Source of the DNA: JAFGTX01 sp942492225
GTDB lineage: Bacteria; Bacillota; Clostridia; Peptostreptococcales; Acidaminobacteraceae
NCBI GenBank assembly: GCA_942492225.1
Contig: CALODS010000077.1
Span: 1-64,000 of the forward strand
Length of the DNA stretch: 64,000 nucleotides
Direction of reading: 5' to 3'
Below the pieces are notes generated by a model that saw nothing but the letters and a program-made list of their open reading frames with translations, ran no database searches and had not been told where the DNA came from. The position numbers were made by a program, and so were the translations under genes. Positions 25,562 through 35,229 of this stretch are shown in pieces. Position 1 is the first letter of the stretch. Every line of letters starts with the position of its first letter.

Positions 25562-27361
25562 TTACACCTTTAAATCATTGGATAATTCTAGTGGCAAATA
25601 GATTGTCATACGCGTACCACTGTCAACAACAGATTGAACGTCAATCTCACCACCATGTGCTTCTACAATTTCTCGTGCAATGGATAAGCCTAAGCCCGTA
25701 CCACCTAGTTCTCTTGTTCTCGCTTTATCAACACGATAGAAACGATCAAATACAAATGGAATATCCTTGGCAGGAATACCTAATCCTGTATCTGCGATTT
25801 CTATTGCCGCGTAATTATCTTCTTCACGTAAAGCCACAGTAACTTTTCCATGCTCTGGTGTATACTTAATCGCATTGCTCATAACGTTTAAAACAACTTG
25901 TTCAATACGATCATAATCAAAGTAACCCATCATTTCTTCAACGGTAGGCTCTAATAATGTAAACTCTTGAAATTTTTGAGTCGCCGTTACATTTAATTTC
26001 ATCATTGTTTTATTAATCAAGACGACATAATCATTGTATTCTTTGTCAAAAACAACTTTTTTAGCATCAAAATTTGATAACTGTAATAAATCTCTCACAA
26101 GTCTAGTCATTCGATCCGCTTCTGAATTTACAACGCCTAAGAATTGGCGTTGCATCTCTTCATCTGGCACCATGCCATCAAGAATCGTTTCAGTGTAACT
26201 TTTAATACTTGTTAGAGGTGTCTTTAACTCATGAGACACATTGGCAACAAAGTCTTTTCTAAGGGTATCCAATTTTTGTTGCTCTGTAACGTCTTGAAAT
26301 ACATAGACAATACCATCAAATATGCCTTTATCATTCTTATATGGGGCATAATTTACACGATATATAGATTCTTTAACCGAAATAATTTCACTTCCAATAA
26401 GCTGATCGCCTGCTTCTAATATCTTTTTTACTGCAAGTTTCGGATCATAAACACTAATAAAAAAATTGAAGTCCTCAATCGTTTCAGCATTCAAATCAAG
26501 CATTTCAGAAACCTTTGGATTTAGATGTAAAATACGATTGTCTTTAGAAACCGCAATAAGACCATCGTCCATATAGTTGATAATTGTTTCTAGTTTATTT
26601 TTTTCTCTAGATATTTCATTTAGTGTGGTGTCTAATTTTTTCGTTAAAATATTAAACATTTCACCAAGCTTACCAATTTCATCATTGGATTTTACTTCAA
26701 CAAGTTGATCAAAATTACCACTTGCCATCCTAGATGCTTTTGCAGTAATTTCATTAATTGGATCTGTAATACTTTTAGAAATAATTGATCCAATCATAAA
26801 CGTAATCAAAAGTGCTAAGAAGGTCGCTTGTATAATAACATTCATCGAGTTGTTCAAGTTATCAAAAACTTCTTTCAAATCATGTCTAATATAAAGCATT
26901 CCTGTAATTTTGTTGTCCTTCACAATCGGTATCACACGATCCATTGTTCTAATCGGTGTATTTCCTGTCGCAATTTCAATCGTCATCGTCTTCTCTATGC
27001 CACTGGCACCTGAAAGCACCATTGAAAACTCTAAAATTTCACTTGCATTACTGCCCACATTATCTGTTGTCGTTGCAACGATCAAATTATTTTCAGAAGA
27101 AATAACATAAACTTCTTCTCTAAGGCCTAAATTCATTGTGTTATTAACGATTTGTTGTAACTCATCACCTTTAGTCAGCAATTCATCATAACTTTCAAGT
27201 GTCGGCATAATAATATCAGCAACATTTGTTAATTTTTCTTCAACGCCATTAAAATGATATCGCTCATAGGATTGCACGATAAAAACACCGGCAACAAGCA
27301 TGCCGATGAATATCAGAAGCATATATATTACAATGAACTTCCAGCGAATACTACTAAACAT
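25562..27361 (-). CDS. walK: Sensor histidine kinase WalK (VicK/YycG)
   Basis: A 599-residue membrane kinase. There is a membrane helix at about 8-30, an extracytoplasmic sensor loop to about 175, and a second helix at about 176-196. HAMP follows to about 250 (DPINEITAKASRMASGNFDQLV), then PAS (MDDGLIAVSKDNRILHLNPKV). HisKA carries the phospho-His (FVANVSHELKTPLTS), then the HATPase N-box (NVMSNAIKYTPEHG), DTGLGI and GGTGLGLSI motifs. It is the essential regulator of autolysins and wall turnover. The Shine-Dalgarno (AGGAGG) lies inside the end of walR, three bases before its stop, so the pair is coupled. Confidence 0.97.
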   Translation of the reverse strand: MFSSIRWKFIVIYMLLIFIGMLVAGVFIVQSYERYHFNGVEEKLTNVADIIMPTLESYDELLTKGDELQQIVNNTMNLGLREEVYVISSENNLIVATTTDNVGSNASEILEFSMVLSGASGIEKTMTIEIATGNTPIRTMDRVIPIVKDNKITGMLYIRHDLKEVFDNLNNSMNVIIQATFLALLITFMIGSIISKSITDPINEITAKASRMASGNFDQLVEVKSNDEIGKLGEMFNILTKKLDTTLNEISREKNKLETIINYMDDGLIAVSKDNRILHLNPKVSEMLDLNAETIEDFNFFISVYDPKLAVKKILEAGDQLIGSEIISVKESIYRVNYAPYKNDKGIFDGIVYVFQDVTEQQKLDTLRKDFVANVSHELKTPLTSIKSYTETILDGMVPDEEMQRQFLGVVNSEADRMTRLVRDLLQLSNFDAKKVVFDKEYNDYVVLINKTMMKLNVTATQKFQEFTLLEPTVEEMMGYFDYDRIEQVVLNVMSNAIKYTPEHGKVTVALREEDNYAAIEIADTGLGIPAKDIPFVFDRFYRVDKARTRELGGTGLGLSIAREIVEAHGGEIDVQSVVDSGTRMTIYLPLELSNDLKV

Positions 27362-27364
27362 CCA

Positions 27365-28060
27365 TTACGTCCTCCTAAAGTAGTAACCAACGCCTCGCTT
27401 AGTCATAATAAATTTCGGACTACTTGAGTCATCCTCAACTTTTTCTCTTAATCGGCGAACCGTTACATCAACCGTTCTTATATCACCAAAATACTCATAT
27501 CCCCAAACGTCCTTTAGGAGTTGTTCACGAGTAAATATTTGATTTTCACGAGTCGCAAGGAATTTTAATAACTCAAATTCTCTAAGGGTTAATTCAATAA
27601 TTGTTTCGTCTTTTTTGACTTCATATCTATCTAAGTCGATGATTAAATTACTCGATGTGATAATGTTATTCGCATCCGCAGGGACTTCAACATTAAGATC
27701 CATACGTCTTAAGTTCGCCTTCACACGCGCAATTAACTCTCTCATTCCAAAGGGTTTTGTTATATAATCATCTGCACCAAGTTCTAGCCCAAGTACTTTA
27801 TCTACTTCTTCTTCCTTCGCTGTTAACATGATGATTGGAATACTAAAAGACTCTCTTACTTTTCGACAGACTTGAAAGCCATCTAACTTTGGCAACATAA
27901 CGTCTAACAGAATAAGATCTGGTTGATATTGATAGACCAATTTTAGTGCTTCATCACCATCATAAGCCACTACAACATTAAAACCTTCTTTTACTAGATT
28001 GAATTTAATTATATCCGAAATCGGTTTTTCATCATCCACTACAAGAATTTTTTTATTCAT
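27365..28060 (-). CDS. walR: Response regulator WalR (VicR/YycF)
   Basis: A 231-residue OmpR/PhoB-type regulator. The receiver domain has DDE (residues 9-11), the phospho-acceptor in LILLDVMLP (D53), TAKEEEVDKVLGLELGADDYITKPF with the conserved Lys, and a C-terminal winged helix (REFELLKFLATRENQIFTREQLLKDVWGYEYFGDIRTVDVTVRRLREKVE region). It binds direct repeats upstream of cell-wall hydrolase genes. The neighbouring M23 endopeptidase gene is a plausible target. A terminator hairpin precedes it, so it may be partly read through from that gene. Confidence 0.97.
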   Translation of the reverse strand: MNKKILVVDDEKPISDIIKFNLVKEGFNVVVAYDGDEALKLVYQYQPDLILLDVMLPKLDGFQVCRKVRESFSIPIIMLTAKEEEVDKVLGLELGADDYITKPFGMRELIARVKANLRRMDLNVEVPADANNIITSSNLIIDLDRYEVKKDETIIELTLREFELLKFLATRENQIFTREQLLKDVWGYEYFGDIRTVDVTVRRLREKVEDDSSSPKFIMTKRGVGYYFRRT

Positions 28061-28082
28061 CTTTTCACCTCATTTAAGAAAA

Positions 28083-28105
28083 TAAGCGAGTCTATAGACT
28101 CGCTA
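28083..28105 (-). terminator. Hairpin between the M23 endopeptidase gene and walR
   Basis: Perfect palindrome GCGAGTC-TATA-GACTCGC (28086-28103) overlapping the stop codon of the M23 gene; on the minus strand it is followed by TTATTTTCTT. No separate walR promoter is obvious after it, so it may be leaky. Confidence 0.7.
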
Positions 28106-29545
28106 GAATTTAAGATAATTTCTCGGATTTACTGGTGTTCCATTTTTCTGAATTTCAAAGTGTAAATGAGGTCCAGTACTAACTCCAGTATTTCCACTAG
28201 CTGCTAATATTTGGCCTTTAAATAATTTATCACCTTTACGAACAAACAATTTACTGTTATGTGCATAAAGTGTTCTTAAATTGGCACCATGATCAATGAT
28301 AACACATTTCCCATAGCCACCTTTCGTTCCAGAAAATACTACAACGCCTCCATCAGCCGCTTTAACATCAGAACCTGTCTTTAGGCCAATATCAATACCA
28401 TTATGACGACGTCCCCATCTCCAACCAAATTCGGAAGTAACAACACCCCTTGTAATTGGCTTTGCAAATGTTCCCGTCCCCTTACGCGGTGGTGGGTCTT
28501 TTGTCCCACGATAGACGACTTTAATGGACGGATCAGAGAGTACTTCCTCGTCTAAGACAAGGCGACCAACTTCAATGCCATTCTCATAATAAACTTCGGC
28601 ATCAACGACACGTTCTCCATTCACGCCAGAAACTTTTGTTTTAAATTCACCTTTATACATACTTTCATTGTCTTCATATTCGATATCAAAAGGAATTGAT
28701 TCGGCATACTCTGCCATTTCTACGGTTCCTACTGTAATTAATGGTTTTGGAACAATTAAGCTAATCTTCTCTCCAATTTGTAATTTTTCTGGTACAACAT
28801 CTGGATTGGCTTTAATTAAATCTGCAACCCCAACATTGTAATAACTTGCAATAACCCAAAAATTTTCGCCTTTTTTAACTTCATGAATCTTTTCTTCATC
28901 TGTACCCTTTGTAATGAAATAAAGTGACTCTTCTGCGCTGTCAAAAGTTGTTCGCTCCGTCAAAGCAACCGATGAAGGGACAACTTCAACAGATTCTTTA
29001 AAAAAGACATTCACATAAGACTTTTGACCGTCTTTAAAACTCGCTTTTAATGCGTTTAAAACTTTATACGCGTCGTCTCTCGTTCTAAAAAATGCAATTT
29101 CATTGTCATTTACACTGATACAAAAACCCGTAAGTGACGCTTTCATATAATTCTTTACGTTGTCTACAATACCTTTTTCATAAGGTGTCATCGTCGTTGC
29201 CGCTGATTTTTCATTGTCATTCGACTGTGTAACATCCCCTTGAGATACAACCGCACCTACCTCTGTAGTCGCTATTGATATGGGTCTCTCCTTTAACATA
29301 CCGTTAAAAGTTGTGCTGAGCACACCAATTAAAACTAAAGTCGTAAGTATGCCTACGCCCCACTTCCAATTAGCTTGTGCAAAATCTTTGAATTTCGACA
29401 TACTACTTGATCTCCTAGCCTTTGATGATAAATTATAGTTATATGTTCGCTTCTTCTTTTGCACCCTTTTAAACGTCTGATAAAAAGGATTAATAATCGT
29501 TGCTATAGCTTTTGCTACAAAATCAATTAAATTGAATTTTTCCAT
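28103..29545 (-). CDS. Membrane-anchored M23 endopeptidase with LysM and G5 domains
   Basis: The 480-residue protein has a basic cytoplasmic start and one membrane helix (about 62-80). An outside stalk follows, then LysM at about 225-275 (HEVKKGENFWVIASYYNVGVADLIKAN region), G5 at about 280-355 (GEFKTKVSGVNGERVVDAEVYYENG region) and an M23/LytM catalytic domain from about 370. The metal and catalytic residues are in RRHNGIDIG, LYAHN and HLHFEI. It should cut peptidoglycan cross-bridges outside the membrane. It lies directly upstream of walR, whose product typically controls such hydrolases. Confidence 0.93.
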   Translation of the reverse strand: MEKFNLIDFVAKAIATIINPFYQTFKRVQKKKRTYNYNLSSKARRSSSMSKFKDFAQANWKWGVGILTTLVLIGVLSTTFNGMLKERPISIATTEVGAVVSQGDVTQSNDNEKSAATTMTPYEKGIVDNVKNYMKASLTGFCISVNDNEIAFFRTRDDAYKVLNALKASFKDGQKSYVNVFFKESVEVVPSSVALTERTTFDSAEESLYFITKGTDEEKIHEVKKGENFWVIASYYNVGVADLIKANPDVVPEKLQIGEKISLIVPKPLITVGTVEMAEYAESIPFDIEYEDNESMYKGEFKTKVSGVNGERVVDAEVYYENGIEVGRLVLDEEVLSDPSIKVVYRGTKDPPPRKGTGTFAKPITRGVVTSEFGWRWGRRHNGIDIGLKTGSDVKAADGGVVVFSGTKGGYGKCVIIDHGANLRTLYAHNSKLFVRKGDKLFKGQILAASGNTGVSTGPHLHFEIQKNGTPVNPRNYLKF

Positions 29546-29633
29546 ATTAACTCCTCAATAATATTTAGACTTACTTAAAATTAAGTATATCACAAATGGT
29601 ATATATTTATAAAGGATATCAAAAGAATTATGC

Positions 29634-29639
29634 TATAAT
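29634..29639 (+). promoter_or_regulatory. Extended -10 promoter for dnaD-dnaI
   Basis: TGCTATAAT (TG-N-TATAAT) at 29631-29639, about 70 bases before the dnaD-like ATG; the -35 region is weak, as is usual for extended -10 promoters. Confidence 0.5.
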
Positions 29640-29708
29640 ATTATATGAATTAAATGTGTATTTCGTGTGTATACACGATTATAATGAATGATTTGAAAGG
29701 AGGCTGGC

Positions 29709-30761
29709 ATGTTTAGAATTAAAGAACCAAACCTTGATTTTGGACATACGGCCATTGAAAATATATTTATCAATGATTTTATGCCGATGGCAAATGGTGT
29801 TCAGCTCAAAGTTTACTTAGCAGGCTACAAGTTCGCAATTGAGAACCCTTCGAAGATTGAAGTAACGAATGTCACCATTGCAAAACACTTAAACATCCCT
29901 TTAAGCGACGTTCTATCTGCTTGGGATTTTTGGGAAAATAAACACGTCATTATTAAACATCCTAAACTTGATGCTGTAGATGTAACAGATTTTGATGTCG
30001 AGTTTTTATCGCTCATTCAACTTTATATCGATAAAAATCTTGAATCTAAAAAAGTTACAACAACAGGTGTTGCACCTTCACAAACGGCAGAGATGGTAAA
30101 CGCATCACAAGACCCACAAATTAAAGAAATGTTTTACTTAATTGATCAATTAATGAGACGTAATTTACAACCAAATGAACGGATGCGCATACTTGATTGG
30201 ATCAGAACGTACAATTTTGATACAACATTAATTGTTCGAGCTTTTGAACTTGCAATTGAAGGGCGTGGACAAAAAAACTTCAATTACGTTAAAACCATTC
30301 TTCTAAACTGGTATGACAGTGGTTTATTGACACTTAAAGATGTTGAAGATAAGCTGTTAACTGAAAAAGAAGATTTCTTAAGATATCGAAAAATCTATTC
30401 TGTACTGGGATATGGTAGTAAAATACCATCCCAAGGTGACAAAGAAGTCATGGTTAGATGGCTCGATGAATATGAGTTTGATCTTGATTACCTTATTTTT
30501 GTTTTAAAAGAATCTTCAAAGAGAACATCCAATGTTAATATGAATTATTTGGATAAAATTATTATGGATTTGCACAAGGAAGATGTGCGTTCAATAGAGG
30601 CCTATAAAGCCTATTTAGATAACCGTAATTCTAAATCAAAAACGTCTAATGAAGCCACTCAGAAACCAAAAGCCAACACGAATAAATTTCATAATTTTGA
30701 GCAACGTACCAATAAATATTCAAAAGAAGAGTTAGAAAAGATTCTTGGTATGAGGAAGTAG
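29709..30761 (+). CDS. DnaD-domain replication initiation protein (DnaD/DnaB primosome type)
   Basis: A 350-residue protein with an N-terminal winged helix (NVTIAKHLNIPLSDVLSAWDFWENKHVI, residues about 50-85) and two DnaD/DnaB2-type helical domains. One is at about 135-210 (LQPNERMRILDWIRTYNFDTTLIVRAFELA), the other at about 230-300. The short basic tail ends in the familiar YSKEELEKILG. It remodels DNA at the origin or at stalled forks and recruits the helicase loader. Ten bases separate it from the dnaI-like loader gene, giving a two-gene replication operon on the opposite strand to dnaB. Confidence 0.92.
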   Translation: MFRIKEPNLDFGHTAIENIFINDFMPMANGVQLKVYLAGYKFAIENPSKIEVTNVTIAKHLNIPLSDVLSAWDFWENKHVIIKHPKLDAVDVTDFDVEFLSLIQLYIDKNLESKKVTTTGVAPSQTAEMVNASQDPQIKEMFYLIDQLMRRNLQPNERMRILDWIRTYNFDTTLIVRAFELAIEGRGQKNFNYVKTILLNWYDSGLLTLKDVEDKLLTEKEDFLRYRKIYSVLGYGSKIPSQGDKEVMVRWLDEYEFDLDYLIFVLKESSKRTSNVNMNYLDKIIMDLHKEDVRSIEAYKAYLDNRNSKSKTSNEATQKPKANTNKFHNFEQRTNKYSKEELEKILGMRK

Positions 30762-30770
30762 AGGATATAC

Positions 30771-31754
30771 ATGAGTAAAAGTTTAACTTCAGAAATTCTT
30801 AGAGAATACGAAAAAATGAGAGACCGCTCTGAAAAAGAGTACAAGTTAAGAAAAGATGAGGTCTACAAAACAATACCACGCATTAGAGAAATTGAAGTAG
30901 AAATGGCTAAGCTATCTATAAAATCATCTAAAGCTATTTTTGAATCTCCAGATGATAGCCGATTCATTCTTAAAGAAATGGAATACAGCATCAAAAAATT
31001 ACAACAAGAAAAGGCATTTTTATTGACCGAACAAAATATTCCGATGAATTACCTTGAAATAAAATATAATTGTAGTAACTGTCACGATACTGGTTTTACT
31101 GATCAGGGCAATAAATGCGGTTGCTTTAAGCAGAAACTTATTAACTTTGGTTATAAAATGTCAAATTTAAGTAATTCTTTTGAAAAAGAAAATTTTTCAA
31201 CATTTAATTTAGACATCTTTAGCGATAAGATTCCTGAAGGACAGGTGAAATCGCCAAAAGAAAATATGCGGGAGATATTAGCACTCTCTGAATCTTTTGT
31301 TTATGATTTTGATAAAGACTCAAAGAATCTTCTTTTTACAGGTACCACTGGACTTGGAAAGACATTTTTATGTAATTCTATTGCAAAATCTTTATTAGAC
31401 AAAGGATATCTCGTTGTCTATCAAACAGCTTTTAATATTTTAGAATTACTTGAACGTCGTAAATTTAAAAAAGGCTCAGAGCCTTTTGATAATTTTAACT
31501 ATGAAATGCTCTTTGATGCAGATTTATTAATCATAGACGATTTAGGTACTGAAATGAATAACTCCTTTACCAACACAGAAATTTTTAATATTATTAATAC
31601 GCGATTACTAAAGTCTAAAAAAATCATTATCTCAACCAATCTTGATGTTGTAGAAATTAGTAGTATCTATTCAGATAGAATATCTTCGAGACTATTTGGC
31701 AATTTTGAACTCATCAATTTTTTCGGACCTGATTTAAGATGGGAAAGCCGATAA
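30771..31754 (+). CDS. DnaI/DnaC-type helicase loader ATPase
   Basis: The 327-residue product has an N-terminal coiled helicase-binding region. A four-Cys zinc-finger-like segment follows (CSNCHDTGFTDQGNKCGCF, near residue 100), as in DnaI. An AAA+ domain comes next, with Walker A TGTTGLGKTFLC (near 190), Walker B LLIIDDLGTEM and a sensor 1 STNLDVVEI. It loads the replicative helicase DnaB on single-stranded DNA. It is paired with the DnaD-like gene. dnaB itself is about 2 kb to the right. Confidence 0.95.
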   Translation: MSKSLTSEILREYEKMRDRSEKEYKLRKDEVYKTIPRIREIEVEMAKLSIKSSKAIFESPDDSRFILKEMEYSIKKLQQEKAFLLTEQNIPMNYLEIKYNCSNCHDTGFTDQGNKCGCFKQKLINFGYKMSNLSNSFEKENFSTFNLDIFSDKIPEGQVKSPKENMREILALSESFVYDFDKDSKNLLFTGTTGLGKTFLCNSIAKSLLDKGYLVVYQTAFNILELLERRKFKKGSEPFDNFNYEMLFDADLLIIDDLGTEMNNSFTNTEIFNIINTRLLKSKKIIISTNLDVVEISSIYSDRISSRLFGNFELINFFGPDLRWESR

Positions 31755-31766
31755 ATTAAGCACAAA

Positions 31767-31815
31767 AAAGCTACCAACGATTATCATTTTAATCGTTGAT
31801 AGCTTTATTTTTTAT
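31767..31815. terminator. Bidirectional terminator between dnaI and purA
   Basis: AAGCTA-CC-AACGATTA (31768-31783) pairs with TAATCGTT-GA-TAGCTT (31790-31805); T-rich tail on the plus strand and T-run on the minus strand, serving both convergent genes. Confidence 0.9.
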
Positions 31816-33101
31816 CTTCTGTAAATTGAATCTCTTACAATTGTTTGGCTTCTCTTTGGTCCGATTGAAACAATCTTCGCTGGAACACCAACAATTTCTT
31901 CAATTCTCTTGATATAATTTTGACATGCTTCTGGAAGTCCATCATAAGTCGTTACTTCAGTCAAATCTTCCGTCCATCCTGGCAATTCTTCATATACCGG
32001 TGTGCAATTATCTAATAAATCAAGATCTGCTGGATAATGTTCGATCAATTCCCCATTATGCATATAACCCGTACATATTTTTAATGTATCAAAACCTGAT
32101 AACACATCGACTAACATTAACGCCATCGCTGTCATACCATTGATTCTTGCCGAGTATTTAACAAGTACTGCATCAAACCATCCACAACGACGGGCACGAC
32201 CTGTTGTCGTTCCAAATTCACGACCTTGTTCTCTAATTCTGTTACCAATTTCATTATCTAACTCAGTTACAAATGGTCCCATTCCGACACGTGTTGTATA
32301 AGCTTTTGTGATTCCAAGAACTTCTTCTATTGCATTCGGACCAATACCAGCACCTATAGAAAACCCACCTGAAATAGGATGAGAGCTCGTAACATACGGG
32401 TACGTTCCTAAATCAACGTCTAGTAAACTTCCTTGTGCACCCTCAAGTAACACACGCTTATCTGCTTTTATAGCTTCATATACAATAACTGATGTATCCG
32501 CTACATATTTTTTTATGCGTTTTGCATAACCCTTGTATGCTGCAATCATTTCATCAGCATCAAGTGGTGTACCACCATATATTTTAACGATAATTTCATT
32601 TTTCTTTTCAATTTGTGCGCGCGCTTTATCTTCAAATTGCTTTTCATTAATAAAGTCACAAATTCTAAGACCAGTACGCTCAACCTTATCCATGTAACAT
32701 GGACCAATACCCTTTTGAGTTGTACCAATTTTTGCGTCGCCTCTTGATTCTTCGCTTAATCTGTCAATTTCTTTGTGGTAAGGGAAAATAACATGCGCTC
32801 TATCACTAACACGAATATTATCTGTACTAATACCTTTTGCTTCTAATCCATCTACTTCATTTAAGAAACCTTCCGGATCAAATACAACACCATTACCAAT
32901 TACGTTTATAGTATCCTTATATAAAATGCCTGATGGAATTAAGTGTAATGCGTACTTTTTGTCTCCAACAACGACAGTATGACCTGCATTGTTTCCACCC
33001 TGTCCTCTAACTACAACATTGGCTTCAGCAGCTAAGTAATCAATAACTTTACCTTTTCCTTCGTCACCCCACTGGGATCCAACTATAACAACTGTTGACA
33101 T
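31812..33101 (-). CDS. purA: Adenylosuccinate synthetase
   Basis: The 429-residue protein matches PurA throughout: GSQWGDEGKGKVIDYLA (P-loop, catalytic Asp), NAGHTVVVG (catalytic His), GIGPCYMDK, EGAQGSLLDVDLGTYPYVTSS and TTTGRARRCGWFD. It condenses IMP and aspartate with GTP in the first step to AMP. The ATG at 33101 follows CGAGGTG; a GTG nine bases upstream lies inside the Shine-Dalgarno and is rejected. It has its own promoter at 33146-33174. Confidence 0.98.
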   Translation of the reverse strand: MSTVVIVGSQWGDEGKGKVIDYLAAEANVVVRGQGGNNAGHTVVVGDKKYALHLIPSGILYKDTINVIGNGVVFDPEGFLNEVDGLEAKGISTDNIRVSDRAHVIFPYHKEIDRLSEESRGDAKIGTTQKGIGPCYMDKVERTGLRICDFINEKQFEDKARAQIEKKNEIIVKIYGGTPLDADEMIAAYKGYAKRIKKYVADTSVIVYEAIKADKRVLLEGAQGSLLDVDLGTYPYVTSSHPISGGFSIGAGIGPNAIEEVLGITKAYTTRVGMGPFVTELDNEIGNRIREQGREFGTTTGRARRCGWFDAVLVKYSARINGMTAMALMLVDVLSGFDTLKICTGYMHNGELIEHYPADLDLLDNCTPVYEELPGWTEDLTEVTTYDGLPEACQNYIKRIEEIVGVPAKIVSIGPKRSQTIVRDSIYRR

Positions 33102-33145
33102 AAAAAACACCTCGTCTCTACTATTTATCCGAACAATACATGATA

Positions 33146-33174
33146 ATATTAGCAGAAAGAGGTGGCTTGGTCAA
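33146..33174 (-). promoter_or_regulatory. purA promoter
   Basis: On the minus strand TTGACC (33174-33169), 17 bases, TAATAT (33151-33146), about 45 bases before the purA ATG. Confidence 0.7.
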
Positions 33175-33207
33175 TGCTTTTTACGAATATTTATTAATAT
33201 ATATACG

Positions 33208-33780
33208 CTAAAATTCGTGGTTTTTCCGAACATTCTTTTTTTCGATGGCCATGAAGTAGTAATAAGCATATAGTTCATTTTCGATAATATCTACATTTGG
33301 ATTTTTTTCTATAATTGCAGCTGCATAACGCTGTTCTTCATAAGGCAAATAAGTTTTTTTAGTGATTTTAAATCCTGCTTTTAAATAAGACTTTATAGCA
33401 CGTTCATTAAAAACAGCTACTCTTAATACGATACGCTTAAAAAATGTATGCTTAAAGATATAGTCTATATACAATTTTAAACCTTCACTGCCATATCCTT
33501 GATTCACATAATTAAGATCCATGGAGATACCCATTTCAGCTGTTCTCGTTAACCAATTATAATGCTTTATGGAAATAAAACCAATCATACGTTCATCAAG
33601 AAACAAGCCAAATATATCTCGCGTCAATAGAACACGCTTGCTTTTAAGCCACGCGAGGCGCTCACTTTCTGTTTTGCTATCAAAATTATAATGATAAAAC
33701 CAAGGATCATCGTGTAATTTCCAGTTGTCCATTTGTTTAACATCCGATAAAAGCATTGGTCTTAAGGCTAAATCGTTCAA
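33208..33780 (-). CDS. GNAT-family N-acetyltransferase (RimJ/RimL-like)
   Basis: The 190-residue product begins LALRPMLLSDVKQMDNWKL, the usual start of RimJ/RimL acetyltransferases. It carries the acetyl-CoA pyrophosphate loop in NYVNQGYGSEGLKLYIDY and the late strand-helix LRVAVFNERAIKSYLKAGFKI. The start is a TTG at 33780 after AGAGGTGG. Targets in this family include protein N-termini and small amines; nothing here fixes the substrate. It sits between dnaB and purA, about 10 bases from dnaB, so it is probably in the dnaB transcript. Confidence 0.88.
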   Translation of the reverse strand: MNDLALRPMLLSDVKQMDNWKLHDDPWFYHYNFDSKTESERLAWLKSKRVLLTRDIFGLFLDERMIGFISIKHYNWLTRTAEMGISMDLNYVNQGYGSEGLKLYIDYIFKHTFFKRIVLRVAVFNERAIKSYLKAGFKITKKTYLPYEEQRYAAAIIEKNPNVDIIENELYAYYYFMAIEKKNVRKNHEF

Positions 33781-33790
33781 TAGACCACCT

Positions 33791-35125
33791 CTACATTTCT
33801 TCGAATCTATTTTCTTTATTTACAAATTTAGTGAATTCTCCTAACCAGGTTAGTTCTAAAGATCCAGTTTCACCATTTCTTTGCTTTGCAATTATAACTT
33901 CGCCAACCCCTTTTTTCTCACTATCAGGGAAGTAATACTCATCTCTATATAAGAACATTACTAAATCGGCATCCTGCTCAATAGCACCAGACTCTCTAAG
34001 GTCGGATAAAATCGGACGATGATCAGCTCTTAATTCAGGTGCTCGCGACAACTGGGATAAAGCAATTACGGGGCAATCCATTTCTCTAGCAAGGGCTTTT
34101 AACGAACGGGAAATCATTGAGATTTCTTGTTCTCTACTTTGTGTTTTGCCATCACCTGACATCAACTGTAAATAGTCAATCATGATAAGATCTAGTCCAT
34201 GTTCCATTTTTAGACGTCTACACTTTGCACGCATTTCCATTACAGATATTGCAGGTGTATCATCAATATATATTTTTGCCTGCGACAATGGTGCCATTGC
34301 CCTAGATAAATTCATCCAATCCTTTTCACGCATGTCTCCATTACGCAGATTACCTATTGGGACGAGCGCTTCTGATGCCATCATACGCTGAACCAACTGT
34401 TCCTTTGACATTTCCAAACTGAAAATAGCAACTGAAGATTTGGTTAGTGTTGCAGCATTCTGACACACGTTTATTGAGAATGCAGTTTTTCCCATTGATG
34501 GTCTCGCCGCAATCAAAATTAAGTCTGATCTCTGTAAGCCTGATGTTTTAGAATCTAAATCATCAAAACCAGTTCTGAGTCCTGTAATTCCAGCACCAGA
34601 TTCACATACACGTTCAATTTGATCATATGCTTGAAATATAACCGGTTTAATATGTTCAAGCCCTTCTCTATTCTTCTTTTGTGAAATATCGAAGATTGAT
34701 TTTTCTGCCATATCAATAATGTTATCAGCATTTTCAGCACTATACCCTTGTTCTAAAATATCTGTGGATGCCTTAATGAGTCGGCGTAAAATTGCTTTTT
34801 CTTCAATTATCTTTGCATAGTAACGTGCATTTGATGATAGAATTCCGGCGTCTGATAGATCTGATAGATAACCTATTCCTCCAACATTTTCTAAGATGTC
34901 CATTTTTCTGAGCATTTCAGATAATGTAACAATATCAACCGGTTCGTTTCTATCGTATAATTCTATAATCCCTTTAAAAATTTCTTTATGGGCTTCTTTA
35001 TAAAAATCATATTCTTTGATCAAATCGGTAACTTCTGTAATGGCTTCTTTATCTAAAATCATCGCTCCTAATACAGATTGTTCCGCTTCTATACTATGGG
35101 GAGGAACTTTTCCTAACACATCCAT
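33791..35125 (-). CDS. dnaB: Replicative DNA helicase DnaB
   Basis: A 444-residue RecA-fold hexameric helicase. The N-terminal domain (PPHSIEAEQSVLGAMILDKEAI) matches the primase-interacting collar. After a linker the motor has Walker A ARPSMGKTAFSIN (near 210), IDDTPAISVMEMRAKCRRLK, Walker B LIMIDYLQLM, and ALSQLSRAPE and KQRNGETG at the end. It unwinds DNA ahead of the fork and is loaded by the DnaI-like protein encoded in this window. No intein or insertion is present. Confidence 0.98.
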   Translation of the reverse strand: MDVLGKVPPHSIEAEQSVLGAMILDKEAITEVTDLIKEYDFYKEAHKEIFKGIIELYDRNEPVDIVTLSEMLRKMDILENVGGIGYLSDLSDAGILSSNARYYAKIIEEKAILRRLIKASTDILEQGYSAENADNIIDMAEKSIFDISQKKNREGLEHIKPVIFQAYDQIERVCESGAGITGLRTGFDDLDSKTSGLQRSDLILIAARPSMGKTAFSINVCQNAATLTKSSVAIFSLEMSKEQLVQRMMASEALVPIGNLRNGDMREKDWMNLSRAMAPLSQAKIYIDDTPAISVMEMRAKCRRLKMEHGLDLIMIDYLQLMSGDGKTQSREQEISMISRSLKALAREMDCPVIALSQLSRAPELRADHRPILSDLRESGAIEQDADLVMFLYRDEYYFPDSEKKGVGEVIIAKQRNGETGSLELTWLGEFTKFVNKENRFEEM

Positions 35126-35190
35126 AATTTTTCTCCTCTATTTCAATTCATTTTTTCAATTTGTTATAATAATCTGTCTGCATCTAAGAC

Positions 35191-35224
35191 AAAAAAACCT
35201 TTGAAGCGTTGCCTCAAAGGTTTC
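35191..35224 (-). terminator. Terminator of the DUF2232-gdpP-rplI operon
   Basis: AAACCTTTGA and TCAAAGGTTT arms (35195-35223) with a short GC core; followed on the minus strand by TTTTTTTG. Confidence 0.88.
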
Positions 35225-35229
35225 TGATT